NCBI GenBank assembly: GCA_023212695.1
Contig: JALCCG010000118.1
Span: 1-62,126 of the forward strand
From: Sporisorium sorghi
Taxonomy: Eukaryota > Basidiomycota > Ustilaginomycetes > Ustilaginales > Ustilaginaceae
Reading direction: 5' to 3'
Length of the DNA stretch: 62,126 bases
The notes below the pieces were generated by a model. It did no database searches. It saw only the letters and a list, made by a program, of their open reading frames with translations, and was not told the origin of the DNA. Both the position numbers and the translations under genes were made by a program. Positions 29,971-42,659 of this stretch are shown in pieces. Position 1 is the stretch's first letter; each line of letters starts with the position of its first letter.

Positions 29971-32217
29971 CTACGATGGCGTCAGTTGCGACTGCACCAG
30001 ATGGTCGATCGCCAACCAATCCTGGTCTTGCAGCGCCTCACCGAACAGATCTTCTTCCCCTTCCTCTTGCTCCTCTCGCTCTCCTGCTGACTGTGCATCC
30101 CGTACGCCATCCGACCCGCTAGCACGCTGTGGTTGGTCAATTGCGACACCTGCGCCAGCAGTCACCGTAGCATGCAGCGCTGAGGCGTATGGATCGAGAA
30201 CGTGCACCGCCCGACTCGGCGTAATCACGAACCGCAGCTGCCTCCCACTTTTGGCACCCGAGTCGAGCATCGAGGGACCGAAAGGGTTCATCACCACCGC
30301 TGCCTTGCGCACCGTCGTCATGCTCTGTTTTGCAGCCGTGCCTCCGTCTGGCGCTTCCCCTGTCACTCGTGTTGCTGCTGATGCTGTCGAATCTGCTGGC
30401 GGCTGCTCGGGCATACCCACCCTGCCTCGCGTCTTGGACAAGAACAGCCTGACATTGACCAAATTGCTCCATGTATGCCCCAGCTGTGCCGTGCGCGGGT
30501 GAAGCGTGTACAGCGGTCCGTCGTTCGCTCTGTTCTCCTCAACTGCACGTGCGCCGATCGCCTCCGCCAGCGTTGGCGGCACCGAGGCAAGCAGTCCGCT
30601 GACAAACGCGGATTGACTCGCATACTCCATCGCAGCGGGGTAGTCTGGCAGCGCTGCTGTTTCGGCCTGCGATGAACCGGCACTTCTCCCGCGCGCGGCA
30701 CGGGCAAACCGGATCCGATCCGCAGAATCAAACACGAACCGGCGCGCGATCTCCTTGTCGATGCCAAACGCATCGCTGACGTGGTTGAGCACCAGCACTG
30801 CCCTTCTGACTGATTTTGCGTCGTCGACAGCAAGCCGCTTGAGCGCATCCGCGATCTCGACGAGCATCTGGGACCGCTGCACGAGCGAGTCGATGTTGCT
30901 GGCTACGGGGTCTTCCTGAAACAGCGAGGGGAGGTTGTCCACCACGACAATGCCGATCTCTGGCGAAGCTGCTGATGCCGAAGACGCAGCCGACGATGAG
31001 AGTCGAGCCATCAACCCGGGCAAGCTGTACTTGAGAGCGTGCTCCAGCGCTTCCACGTCGGCTACACACGCAACGTGCAGATTGCGCAGCACTTGCTCGC
31101 GACCCAGCTCGTGGGCTCTTGCCAGCAGCACGTGGCGGTCGAGACTATCTTGCGAGGACTGGAAGTGATCTGGTGGATAGACGCGGTCGAAGCGCTCATT
31201 GATGGCAAAGCTGGCCAGTTCGAGGGCTCGATTGACGATGGAATGGGCGCCTCGCTCGCCACCCGACGTGATGTAGCACGCACCGAGCCCATCGCACGTG
31301 CCGTTGCTTGCTGTGGTCATGCCAAAGTCCTGTAGGATATCTCTTAGTGTGGATGCTTCGTTGAGATCTCGATCCGCGGCTGTTGGCACAGCATGGTCGT
31401 GATCATCCGCCGGTGGCAGAGGGGAAAAGCTTAGAGCAGCAAACGTGCATGCCTGGATAGCCAGCTGCGTCTTGCCAGAGCCGCTTTCGCCGACCAGTTC
31501 AGTGAGCACAGCAGAGCGGAACCCACCGCCGAGCAGCTCGTCAAGCTCTGCAGCGCCACTCGAAAGTGTATGACGTTCGCGACCGAAAGAAAGCACGTCC
31601 CTAGCCACAGTCGGCCGAATTGTGTCGTGGTTCAAGGCGGGATGAAGTTGCTCGTGCTGTTGCTCATCGTCGTCATCGAGGTGCGCAGCCTGCCCGCGAC
31701 GGAAAGTTGACGACGGCTCGACATCGTCGTGCATCATGACATCAGAAGCAGCGTCTGCGTCGCTACTCGAATCAGAATCCGAGTCGTATACGAATCGTTG
31801 CACGCCAGGAAAGTTGCCATCGTACCCTTGCGTCGGAGGCACTATGGACGAAGACGGGACCCTCGCGTCGTTGACCTGGTCGCCTTGGCCCTGGTCGCTG
31901 CTCGAGTCGGACGCATCAGCTGCTGAATCGGCGTCATTGCCATCAGCAGCAGCATCGAACAGCGTCGGGTCGTCGATGGTTCCGACGGGTTGCTTGCCGT
32001 TGAGCGCGTCGAGCACCGAGACGGGAGGTGGTGCTGATGCGGTGGCGACTTGAAGTATGAGTAGATCGATATCTGCTTGGGAGATCCGAAGCGCCTGCTG
32101 GAGCTGCTGCGGTTGGCTGAGCAGAATTTCGTCGACGCTGATCAGCTTTGCTCTTCGACAGCACGCCTTGATGCGCTTCGAGATCCATGGCACATCGGCT
32201 ATTGCGAGGCTGGACAT
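29971..32217 (-). CDS. rec2: Rad51 paralog, Rec2/XRCC3-type recombination protein
   Basis: A RecA-fold protein of 748 residues from the ATG at 32217, or 784 from an in-frame ATG at 32325. The inner start is favoured because MSSLAIADVPWISKRIKACC aligns with the XRCC3 N-terminal helical domain. Walker A is GESGSGKTQLA (Lys about residue 249), preceded by AAELDELLGGGF. Walker B is IGIVVVDNLPSL. RRAVLVLNHVSDAF and WSNLVNVRLFLSKTR match paralog core strands. Length and Walker position resemble Ustilago maydis Rec2 (781 residues, from memory), which works with Brh2 and Rad51 in recombinational repair. An acidic Asp/Ser insertion (about 95-200) separates the N-domain from the ATPase. The exact symbol is less certain than the family. 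Confidence 0.78.
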   Translation of the reverse strand: MSSLAIADVPWISKRIKACCRRAKLISVDEILLSQPQQLQQALRISQADIDLLILQVATASAPPPVSVLDALNGKQPVGTIDDPTLFDAAADGNDADSAADASDSSSDQGQGDQVNDARVPSSSIVPPTQGYDGNFPGVQRFVYDSDSDSSSDADAASDVMMHDDVEPSSTFRRGQAAHLDDDDEQQHEQLHPALNHDTIRPTVARDVLSFGRERHTLSSGAAELDELLGGGFRSAVLTELVGESGSGKTQLAIQACTFAALSFSPLPPADDHDHAVPTAADRDLNEASTLRDILQDFGMTTASNGTCDGLGACYITSGGERGAHSIVNRALELASFAINERFDRVYPPDHFQSSQDSLDRHVLLARAHELGREQVLRNLHVACVADVEALEHALKYSLPGLMARLSSSAASSASAASPEIGIVVVDNLPSLFQEDPVASNIDSLVQRSQMLVEIADALKRLAVDDAKSVRRAVLVLNHVSDAFGIDKEIARRFVFDSADRIRFARAARGRSAGSSQAETAALPDYPAAMEYASQSAFVSGLLASVPPTLAEAIGARAVEENRANDGPLYTLHPRTAQLGHTWSNLVNVRLFLSKTRGRVGMPEQPPADSTASAATRVTGEAPDGGTAAKQSMTTVRKAAVVMNPFGPSMLDSGAKSGRQLRFVITPSRAVHVLDPYASALHATVTAGAGVAIDQPQRASGSDGVRDAQSAGEREEQEEGEEDLFGEALQDQDWLAIDHLVQSQLTPS

Positions 32218-33956
32218 GGTGTGGTGGTCAGCAGCAAGCCAACCGTTGAAGCCATCGTAGCTTTGTGACAAGGCAGCGGCGATGAATGATGATGGACGAC
32301 GGAACGACCGAAAGGTGTTGCTCATTCACAGTGGCGTGTGATTTCAAAGCCGAGTTGTGGCGCAGCAAAGTTGAGAAGTGAGAGGTGTTGTTGGTCTCTG
32401 TCACTTTCCCCCTCTAATTTACGCGAATCGCGTCTCGACGCCGCGGATCGGAAGTGATACCGAGATCGGGACAAGGCAAATCGGATTCAAGTCAAGAGGG
32501 CCTGGCGAGTTCATTGCAGCGGGCGGAGACGCCGGCATTGCTTGCTTTGCATCGCTGACGTTTGACGGACGGCGGGAATCCGTCGACGAAAGAGAGAGAG
32601 AATGCAGATCACATTGACTCTTTCCGCTGTCACTTGTCAGAGGAAAGGAGAGGCAGCATTGTTTGCTCGACTGCAGCAAAGAGACAAGAAGACCACGACC
32701 TGCGGCGGAATGCAAAGCGTGCCAGCCCGAGCAGCGTCGTCGGATTGAGCAGGCGAGCGAGCAAAGCCAACGAGAGCTGCCCAGCCTCGGCGACAGCTGA
32801 AACACGCCCGCAGGTCTGACATGAACACGTATAGAACCCTGTCACAGTGTACAGGCGCGCGTGTTGGGCCTGGGCACAGAAGAACGACCCTTTTTTGGGT
32901 CGGACATCCCGAGGTCTCGGGGCTCGCCGAACGTTTCGCAAGAGTCTGAAGGAATCGACTCCTCAAGCCGAGAAGCTGTACAAAACGAGACTCTCCGAGC
33001 CACACATACAGCAAGTGAAGAAAAGGTCGCGTTTCTAAACTGCTTCGGAAAGAGAACACGCCTTGCTTCCTGCCACGTTGCTCGATGCTCCTGGCTGCTC
33101 CCGACGGTATCTTTTTTAGACTCTGTGTTTGCGCCGGCTGCAGGGGAGGCAATAACCAACGCAGAGCAACAACAGCAACAACAGCAGCAGTAGCAGTAGA
33201 CTCACTCGGAAGCTTGCCCTCGTTCTGAGCTGTCACACAGACCCGTGTCTAAGCATCAGGCGGCTTCAGCTGGCTGCCATGCGAAGCAACGTGCCGTCCG
33301 ACGCTCTCCGCCTTCACGCTCTCTGTCGCGCTGCTCGCCACACACAGCCGAAGATCTTCTTCTCTCTGCTGCTGTGTTGCATTTGTAATGAAAATCCTTC
33401 ACACAGCCAAAAGTGACACTTTTTCTTTGGTCTCTGGGATTCCGAGGGTTGGTTTTGATTTTGAAGGAGAGCAGCTGCACACGCGCAAAGTGCAGCAAAC
33501 TAATGAAAATATAACACTTGCTGGCGAAAACTTGGACACCGCGCTAGTGCCTTGTTGGATTGTGTGGCGCGCGTCGATCCGCCTCTTTCTCTCTCTCTCT
33601 CTCTCTCTCTCTTTTTGCGCGATTTCATAGTTTTTACGGCCATCTTCTCTTCTCGGATTGGCCGTCGAGTCGAAATCTTGAGCGTGGGCATGCGTACTGC
33701 GTGTGTGTGTGTGTGTCTTGCACTGTCGCTCGGTCGCACTAAGACTGGCTGGCACATTGTCGCTCTTCGCAAGCTGCTTGACTTTTGCCTCTGCGGGCGC
33801 GCCCTCTCAGACATTCTGTTCTGGTTGTCCAACACCTTGATCATCATCATCATCTGCATTTCAATCCCTTTCCTCTCCACCACCACCTACACTCGCGTCT
33901 CGCTCAACTCGGTCGTCCCGCTCCTCCTCCTCTCCCTACATCCTCAAAACACAACC
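32218..33956. other. Large divergent intergenic region
   Basis: 1739 nt between the Rad51 paralog (minus) and UGM (plus). Short ORFs on both strands overlap and carry no motifs. It contains CAA/CAG repeats (about 33168-33198) and a (CT)n tract (about 33588-33613) near the UGM leader. I see no gene; a non-coding RNA or long 5' UTR is possible. Confidence 0.45.
33588..33613. repeat. (CT)n microsatellite
   Basis: About twelve CT units in the UGM upstream region. Pyrimidine-rich tracts like this recur before several genes in the window and may be promoter elements. Confidence 0.85.
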
Positions 33957-35556
<1,600 letters not shown>

Positions 35557-36222
35557 AGCTGGATCTGAAGGTTCTTGTAGCAGCAGGAGGCGGTGTTTCA
35601 CACGCTGTCCGCTGGTCTCAATGCCTCTTGGGTGCGCTGCTGCTGCTGCTGCTGCTGCTCTTCTCACCGCTCGCCATCTTTTTGGGGGGGTCAAAAGGAT
35701 GAGATTGACGCTCAGAGATGCGCGGTTGTACATTTGTCCATGACGCTGCCCAAATATATATCATATTAGACGGAATGCATTGTCGATGTTGGATCGTTGC
35801 TTTGCCCTAGCCTGTGCCCATAGATGAGACAGGGTCGCCCTCTCTTAAGAATCGATACTGATGCTGAACGATTTCGAGTGCGAGATGGTGTGACGCTCCC
35901 GATGGGATCGACATGCATTGAAGAGCGCTGTCAGGGCGAATCCTCGGCAAGATTAAGGGAGAGCGGAGAGCGGAGAGCCGTGGGGGATTGGCAATTCCAC
36001 GAAGCAGGGGAAAGCGTGGAGAACGGCAAGCGTCCAATTGATTGGCTCCTCTCTGTGCCTTTTTCTTCTTGCTGTTGTCGAAAAATTGGAGCTCCGTTGC
36101 AAAGGCACAAATGCATAACGTTAACGAAATTCCACCGATCCACCGCCTGCAGTGCCTTTCTTTCCTTCTGCCCTTTCCCGCCCCCAGACCTGCCAAGACG
36201 GGATCGCCGACATTTGCACTTG

Positions 36223-36250
36223 GCAGCAGCAGCAGCAGCAGCAGCAGCAG
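36223..36250. repeat. (CAG)9 trinucleotide repeat
   Basis: A perfect CAG/GCA run in non-coding sequence between UGM and hexokinase. Confidence 0.9.
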
Positions 36251-36527
36251 TATCCTTCGAAATGATGCTTTTTCGGGATGGAAAGTGACAAAGTGGCTGA
36301 CTGGTTGGCTGGATGGCTTTGGCTGCCACTCACCTTTGATGAGCATGGCCCGAAAAAATCAGAGGAGCAGCAAGCCAGTCATGCGAATCGGCGCTGTTTC
36401 CGAAAATTAGTTAGTGAAAGAAAGAATGAGTGAGCATGGCAAACGCAGCAGTTGATCAGTGCACCTTCTTTTGACGCCAGAAGAGGAGAAAAAGTGGCGC
36501 GTTGCTGCTGCTGCTGCTGCTTTTTTG

Positions 36528-36528
36528 G

Positions 36529-36573
<45 letters not shown>
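36528..36573. repeat. A46 homopolymer
   Basis: An uninterrupted run of 46 A in the hexokinase promoter, about 340 nt before the ATG. It is the longest homopolymer in the window and likely length-variable. Exact length is at risk of sequencing error. Confidence 0.9.
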
Positions 36574-36576
<3 letters not shown>

Positions 36577-36913
36577 ACCCTGAACTTCTCTCTGTCTATC
36601 ACTCACTCGTCTTCTCTTCTTCCACCACCATTTTTCTCTTGTCACTTTCCTTTCTCGATCGTCGTCTCGCCCATTCACACACGAGACAACAACAGCAAAG
36701 AAGAGTCAGCCCCAGCGTAAGTGGCGAATTCCTCAATCGATGTGGCGCCTTTGCTTCGGAGGACGGTCGTCGTTGCTTTATCATCGCTCGCTCACACCTC
36801 TCACTCATTCACTCTTCCAACAGTCCGCATCCAAGCAAGCACGCTCTGCTCTTTCTATCTGCTTCCCTCCCCCTCCACGCTGACGGCTTCAGCGCCCCGT
36901 TCCTTCATCGAAA

Positions 36914-38826
36914 ATGTCGTTCTCCTCTGACAAGAACAGCCGCCGCGGCTCCATCTCGCTCGCCAGCAAGCGTCGCGGCTCTGGTACCGAGAAGCTCGAG
37001 ACTCACGTAAGTCGCCTTTCTCTCATCCCTTCACGACGACTCGCCATTCAAAAAGGCGTCCATCAGCATCTTTAGCTGCTGCCACCATCAGACGACATCG
37101 TACCTGCTCAGCACCATCCGCCGCAGCAGCAAACGAACCGCTCTCGTATTGGCAGGTTTCTTTCGGCAACAGCATCAACATCAGCATCTGTGACTGCTTC
37201 ATCGGCATCTCTTTCAGTCTCGAAATGGCTGCTGCTGCGGCCGTCGCCAACTACCTCTTGCCCTCCTCCTCTTCCGTCTCCAAAATGTCTCATCTCGTCG
37301 ACTCTGGCATCTCGTGTGTCGAGCAGGCCTTGCTGACGCTCAACCCCTACCGCCAACCTTCGTTGATCAAACAGATCGCCTCGTGGCACACCAGCTCCCA
37401 CAAGCACGAGGACAACCCGCATGCACACGAGGAGCAGCTCAAGCTCTCCTACGAGCGCTTCGAAAAGCTCTTCACCATCACCCCGCAGCGTCTGCGCATG
37501 ATCGTCGACCGCTTCGTCGGCGTGCTCGAGGAAGGTCTCCAAAAGCCCGGCCAGACCGTGCCCATGCTGCCCGCCTACGTCTTTGGCTGGCCCACCGGTG
37601 ACGAGGCCGGCTCTTACTTGGCCCTCGACCTCGGCGGCACCAACCTGCGTGTCTGCCACGTCGTGCTCAAGGGCGCAGGAAAGTTCGAGATCACCCAGTC
37701 CAAGTTCCGTCTCACCGAGGAACAGAAGCAGACCGAAGGCCAGAAGTTGTTCGACTTTTGCGCAGACTGCTTGGCCACCTTCATCAAGGACCACTTTGGC
37801 GATAGCAACGGCGACGTCATCCTCGAAGAGGAGCTGGCGCTCGGATTCACCTTCAGCTACCCCATGGAGCAGGACAAGATCGACCACGGCAAGCTCATGC
37901 GATGGACAAAGGGCTTTGGCAACCCCAACACCGAGGGCCGCGACTGCGCTGCCATGTTCCGCGAGTCGCTCGACAAGTTCAAGCTGCCCATCAAGATGGT
38001 TTCGATCATCAACGACACGACCGGTACGCTCATCGCCTCGAACTACGTCAATCGCGACACGCGCATCGCGTGCATCTTCGGCACGGGCTGTAACGCCGCC
38101 TACATGGAGCACATGAAGGACATCCCCAAGATCAAGCACCTCGGCCTGCCCGACGACGAGGAGATGGCCATCAACTGCGAATACGGCGCATTCGACTCGT
38201 TCAAGCACGAGCACATGGCCGAGATCCGCACCAAGTACGACGAGCACATCGACCTGCACTCGAACAAGCCGCACGAGCAGTCGTACGAAAAGATGATTGC
38301 CGGTCTGTACCTTGGCGAGCTGTTCCGACTGTGCATCTGCGACTTGATCGACGAAGGAACGCTCTTCTTGGGACAGAACACGTACAAGCTGGAAAAGGCG
38401 TATGCATTCGACACGGCCTTCTTGTCGTTGATCGAGTCGGACCCGACGGACGAGCTGCTCACGGTGACCGGACTGTTTACGCACTTTTTCGGCATCGACA
38501 CTACGATCGAGGAGAGGCAATTCTTCCGCAAGCTGGCCAAGCTGATCGGCACACGATCGGCGCGTCTGAGCTCGTGCGGTATTGCTGCGCTGGTGACCAA
38601 GATGGGCTACTTGGAGAAGGGGTGTGGTGTGGGTGCCGACGGATCGCTGTACTCGAAATACCCCGGTTTCGCCGACCGACTTCACCAGGCGCTCGAGGAC
38701 ATCTTTGGCGAGAAGGGCCGCAACATCCGCACGTACCAGGCCGAGGATGGATCGGGAGTGGGCTCTGCCATCATTGCGGCCATGACCAAGGCGCGCAAGG
38801 AGGAGGGCAAGTATGCCGAGGTGTAA
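36914..38826 (+). CDS. Hexokinase
   Basis: The catalytic body lies in one exon ending at 38826. Phosphate-1 loop LDLGGTNLRVCHV, sugar-binding LGFTFSYPMEQ, catalytic Asp in SIINDTTGTLIAS, adenosine loop GTGCNAAYME and GVGADGSLYSKYPGF are all present. It phosphorylates hexoses at the entry to glycolysis in the cytosol. The 5' end is uncertain. A good coding exon at 36914-37006 (MSFSSDKNSRRGSISLASKR) has a GTAAGT donor. In-frame joining needs the acceptor at 37155, giving 587 residues. Otherwise translation starts at 37225 (MAAAAAVANYLLP) or 37285, giving 533 or fewer. The N-terminus is longer than usual (about 490) in either case. Confidence 0.92.
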
Positions 38827-39911
38827 GGCAAGAACAAAAGGCAACAAAGTGTGACAAGCCTCCTTGTGGTGATGTGGTTGTTTGTTTGCATCAATCGCAG
38901 TTAATGTTTCTCCATGGTCTGCCAAGTGTGTATTGCTTTTGCTGGACCGCGGCTGTGAGTTGTTGCTTTGGCGCGGCCAGACACGACAATGGGCTTCAGA
39001 TGAGCGGCGCCTATTATACTCGTCGGCCATGCTCTGTCAGTGAGTAAGTGGCAGGCAGTCGGCTCACAGCATGCAGCCGCAGTCACCGATCGTCAGGCTG
39101 TCTTTTCGGCTGAACCGGAGGCGGAGTAGAAATTCTTCTTTTGAGTGTTGGTCGGTGCTTTTTTGCGGAAGTTGCAGCCGAGCGCGAGAAAGAGAGAGCG
39201 AGAAGGAGAGGGAAAAGATTGCCGATGAGTGAGGCTCTGAGAGAGAGAGAGAGAGGAGAGTGGCCGGCAATGTGTCAAATTTGCGGAGAAGTCGCCGGTT
39301 TGCAGGGCGCGATTTTCCCCCGCTCTCTCTTTCTCTCTCACACTCGAGCGCCTCTCTCTTTCACACACACACACTTTGCATCATCAGATGATGGGCAAGC
39401 TCGGCCATTTGTGTAGGTGCGACGGCCATTGCTTGCTGTGATCTCGACCTCGAGTGTGTTAAGGTTGTTGCTTGCGGTGGACGTTGCATTCATTTCGTCG
39501 TTGACCGTGGCAGATGACGCAGGTTGCGGGTGGTCGCCCGGCAATCTCAACCTCACGTCGGCATTCTACTCGTCATTTTTTGGCCGAAATTGGAGAGAGA
39601 AAAAAAAAGAAAAAAAAAAAAAAAAAAAAGTCACACAGCGCACCCACAGTGTGTGTGACACAGAGGTGCATCGGAAGAAACGCAGATGACCGGTGGCGCC
39701 TGTGATCTTTGCGTGTGATGTTGCTGGTGGTCCCTCCTTTCGGTGTATCCGCCTCGCTCGCTCAGCCACTCGATTGAACAGTCAACGCTCGCCGTCTCGC
39801 GCTCACGACTCAGCTTTCTCTCTCTATATAAACTGGCTCTGCTTCCGGAAATCTTTGCTCCCATTCCACCATCCCTTCTTCTATCAGACAAGTGTCACTT
39901 TCACCATCAAA
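38827..39911. other. Intergenic: hexokinase 3' end and aldo-keto reductase promoter
   Basis: 1085 nt containing GA-rich stretches (about 39181-39260), an A-rich tract (39600-39629) and a TATATAAA box at 39825-39832. Short ORFs lack motifs. No gene supported. Confidence 0.5.
39825..39832 (+). promoter_or_regulatory. TATA box of the aldo-keto reductase gene
   Basis: TATATAAA lies 80 nt upstream of the split start codon. A CT-rich stretch directly precedes it. Strong TATA plus extreme codon bias suggest a highly expressed, regulated gene. Confidence 0.6.
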
Positions 39912-41054
39912 ATGTAAGTAGCACCGAGGACACCACCACTGCTCGTCATCATCTCTCTTCTGCCTTGCTGACAATCGTCGTCTCCTTGTTCACAGGCCCA
40001 CCACTCACTTCAAGCTCAACTCTGGCGCTTCCATCCCTTCTGTCGGTCTCGGTACCTGGCAGTCCCCCAAGGGTGAGGTGCGTGATGCTGTTTGCCACGC
40101 CCTCAAGTCCGGCTACCGTCACATTGGTGAGTTTGCTTTTCTTTCCACGATGGCAACGCTCTTTTTGCAAACTGAGAGCTGATTCTGATTTCTGCTATAT
40201 CGCTCATAGACTGCGCCTGGGGCTACCAGAACGAGGACGAGGTCGGCGAGGGTATCAGGAACTCTGGCGTGCCCCGCGAGGACATCTGGATCACCTCCAA
40301 GCTCTTCGAGTTCCACCACAACCACGTTCGTCAGGCTTGCCAGGACACGCTCGACAAGCTCGGCGTAAAGTACCTCGACCTCTACCTCATGCACTGGAAC
40401 ATCGCCTTTGTCCCCGAGGACGTCCCCGCCGGTCAGCTGCCCCGCAACTCTAAAAAGGATCCCGCTACCGGCAAGCACCTCCTCGACCTCGAGACTTCCG
40501 AGAACTTCGTCAAGGTTTGGGCCGAGCTCGAGAAGCTCGTCGACGAGGGCCTCGTCAAGAACATCGGTATCTCCAACTTCTCCATTCGCCGCACCAAGGA
40601 GCTGCTCAAGTCTTGCCGCATCAAGCCCGTCGTCAACCAGGTCGAGCTCTCGTTCACCTTCCCCCAGCCCGAGCTCGTCGCTTGGCTCAAGAAGCAGGAC
40701 ATTCTCCCGCAGGCTTACTCGCCTCTCGGATCCACCGGTGCCAGCCAGGCTTCCCTCAGCGTCGTCGACAACATTGCCAAGAAGCACGGCGTCCAGGGTG
40801 CCAACGTGCTCATCTCGTGGCAGGTCGCTCGTGGCTGCAACCCCCTGCCCAAGTCGGTCACCCCCGCGCGTATCGAGAACAACATCAAGCTCATCGACCT
40901 CTCGCCCGAGGAGCTCGACGAGCTCGAGAAGGGCGCCCTTGCACAGACCCCCAAGAAGGTCTGCGACCAGTCCGACCTTGTCGTCCCCTCGTACGACATT
41001 TTCGAGGCTAACCACCCTACCAACAACGACAAGGTGCAGGCTGCTCAGGCTTAA
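39912..41054 (+). CDS. Aldo-keto reductase (aldose/erythrose reductase-like)
   Basis: Three exons (39912-39913, 39996-40126, 40210-41054) give 325 residues. The first exon contributes only the AT of the start codon; the intron splits ATG between T and G. AKR signatures are present: [21 protein letters not shown] (catalytic Asp and Tyr), [14 protein letters not shown] (Lys), [11 protein letters not shown] (His), [14 protein letters not shown], and [15 protein letters not shown] (NADPH site). It reduces sugar aldehydes to polyols. The [11 protein letters not shown] context resembles fungal erythrose reductases and xylose reductases. In smuts an erythrose reductase would make erythritol for mannosylerythritol lipids. 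Substrate is inferred. It follows UGM and hexokinase on the same strand. Confidence 0.9.
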
Positions 41055-42659
41055 TTACAACAGCCAAAACAAAAACACTGTCCATCTTGGGTTTCGATGC
41101 TTTACATTTACTCTCAATGTCACCGCCCAAACAATAAAAGCGTGCAACATCCCAGATCGATTCTTTGGCGGCTTGAAGAGTGCGTCAAGCGAGGAATGCT
41201 GACAGCGGCTAGTCCACTGCTCAATGATCAGTCGTGTTTGTTGCAGCGTGCGGTTCGGAATGTTTTTATTGTGTGCGACTGCCGTCGTCATTGTCTCCAC
41301 CCCTCGAAAGGGAGCAAAGTCGGTGACGTTGATGGTCGTCACATAGCAACACCAGGTGGGGGCCAACCATCGGCTTTGGGTTACAATGGATGCGTGCCAA
41401 GAGTCGCACGAGGCGAGTGACCACCATGCCAGCAGGAATAGGCGCAACGACAGGCTTGCAGTCCAGCTCTCTGTGTGTGTCTCTCTCGGCGACCGCCGCT
41501 CTGTCCGAAAACCGAGCGAACACCGAGACGACCGATCCAATCCACTGGATACGCATTGTTCGGACACATGCCCTCCGTCCCTGAGCAAAACGACAATGAG
41601 CTCTGCAAAAGCGTCCTTGCTTGGGCTCTGGCTCTCCTGCCAACTTATTGTTTCCTGCAGTTCGGCGTTTTTGCCTCCTGTTTCATTCCGAGCCTGAAAA
41701 AAAAGGTTCTCTGAGCCAAGTTTTGAGGCGACTTTCAAAGCCGAAACGGTGTGTCGTGTGACATGTCGCCATACATAGACGGCGAGCAAAAACCGCAACG
41801 AGTGAGCAACTAGGCTTGGTGCTTTCAAGAGAAGAGACGCTGGACGGTGGTGGTGGTAACTTCTGGCCACTCAAGGCGACGATCGGCACCGTCGTCTTCC
41901 AGCTCGAAAGATTTGGAGCAACCACACCCCACACTGCCTACATACAAAAAGCATAGGATCCACTCACCTTTCCACCCTTTTCTAACCCTTAAACCTCCCA
42001 CTCTTTCACCGCTCCTGCCCACGGCTCAGCTGAACGCCTGTACGGCACCACAATCTTGCTGCACAGCACGCAGCACGCAGCCATTTCTCCGACGCAAGTC
42101 GTCTCTGAAATCCTATTCTCTCTCACGCGTACGTGCGCGTTGGCTTTGCACCTTCATAGCGCAACCTTTTTTCTTTCTTCAAGAGATCATATGAAGAGGC
42201 CCTCTCACTCTTTTGCAACCCGGCTGGCTTGCTTTGCTTAACCACTTGATGTCATTCCACCCTTGTTGTTTTTGCCTCTCGGTGCACCGAATAGGCAATC
42301 GTGCATACGGCATGCATAACACGTATCACACACCGCATTCTTGTGCGTGTGTACTTTTTTGGCGGCTTCTTGGTTCAGTCACATTAAGCCCTCTCTCCCA
42401 TTTTTTGCTTCGAGCAGATCGGACCACACAGCGGCGGGTCACATTAACAAGGGCCTGCATCGAGAGCCGCATTGCTGTTGTTGCTTGGGACCTGAAAAAA
42501 AGACGAGTTCGGTAAGTTAAGGTCAGTGCATATGATGCTGTAGCAGCAGGACCTATTCCTTACCAAAGAGCCTCTCACGCCCTCGCCTTTTCCTTCTCAC
42601 ATCTTCGTCGCCTCTGTCCCTTCCTCCATTCCCAGCCAAGAGTCGTTCGTGACCAAGGC
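41055..42659. other. Large intergenic region, no supported gene
   Basis: 1605 nt. The longest open frame (minus, 41055-41870) ends exactly opposite the reductase stop, has no conserved motif and reads as Ser/Arg/Leu-rich noise. Pyrimidine-rich sequence precedes the next gene. A cryptic spliced gene cannot be ruled out. Confidence 0.4.

Larger units (their letters stand above)
35557..36913. other. Intergenic: UGM 3' end and hexokinase promoter
   Basis: 1357 nt with a (CAG)9 tract at 36223-36250 and an A46 homopolymer at 36528-36573. A likely 5'-UTR intron of hexokinase runs from a GTAAGT donor at about 36719 to the acceptor at about 36824. No protein gene supported. Confidence 0.5.

Noticed and set aside
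37108..39030. 640-residue minus-strand ORF
   Set aside because: Antisense of hexokinase; Val/Leu/Asp-rich composition typical of reverse-strand shadows.
41055..41870. 271-residue minus-strand ORF after the reductase gene
   Set aside because: No motif, poor composition and no start context. Kept as intergenic.
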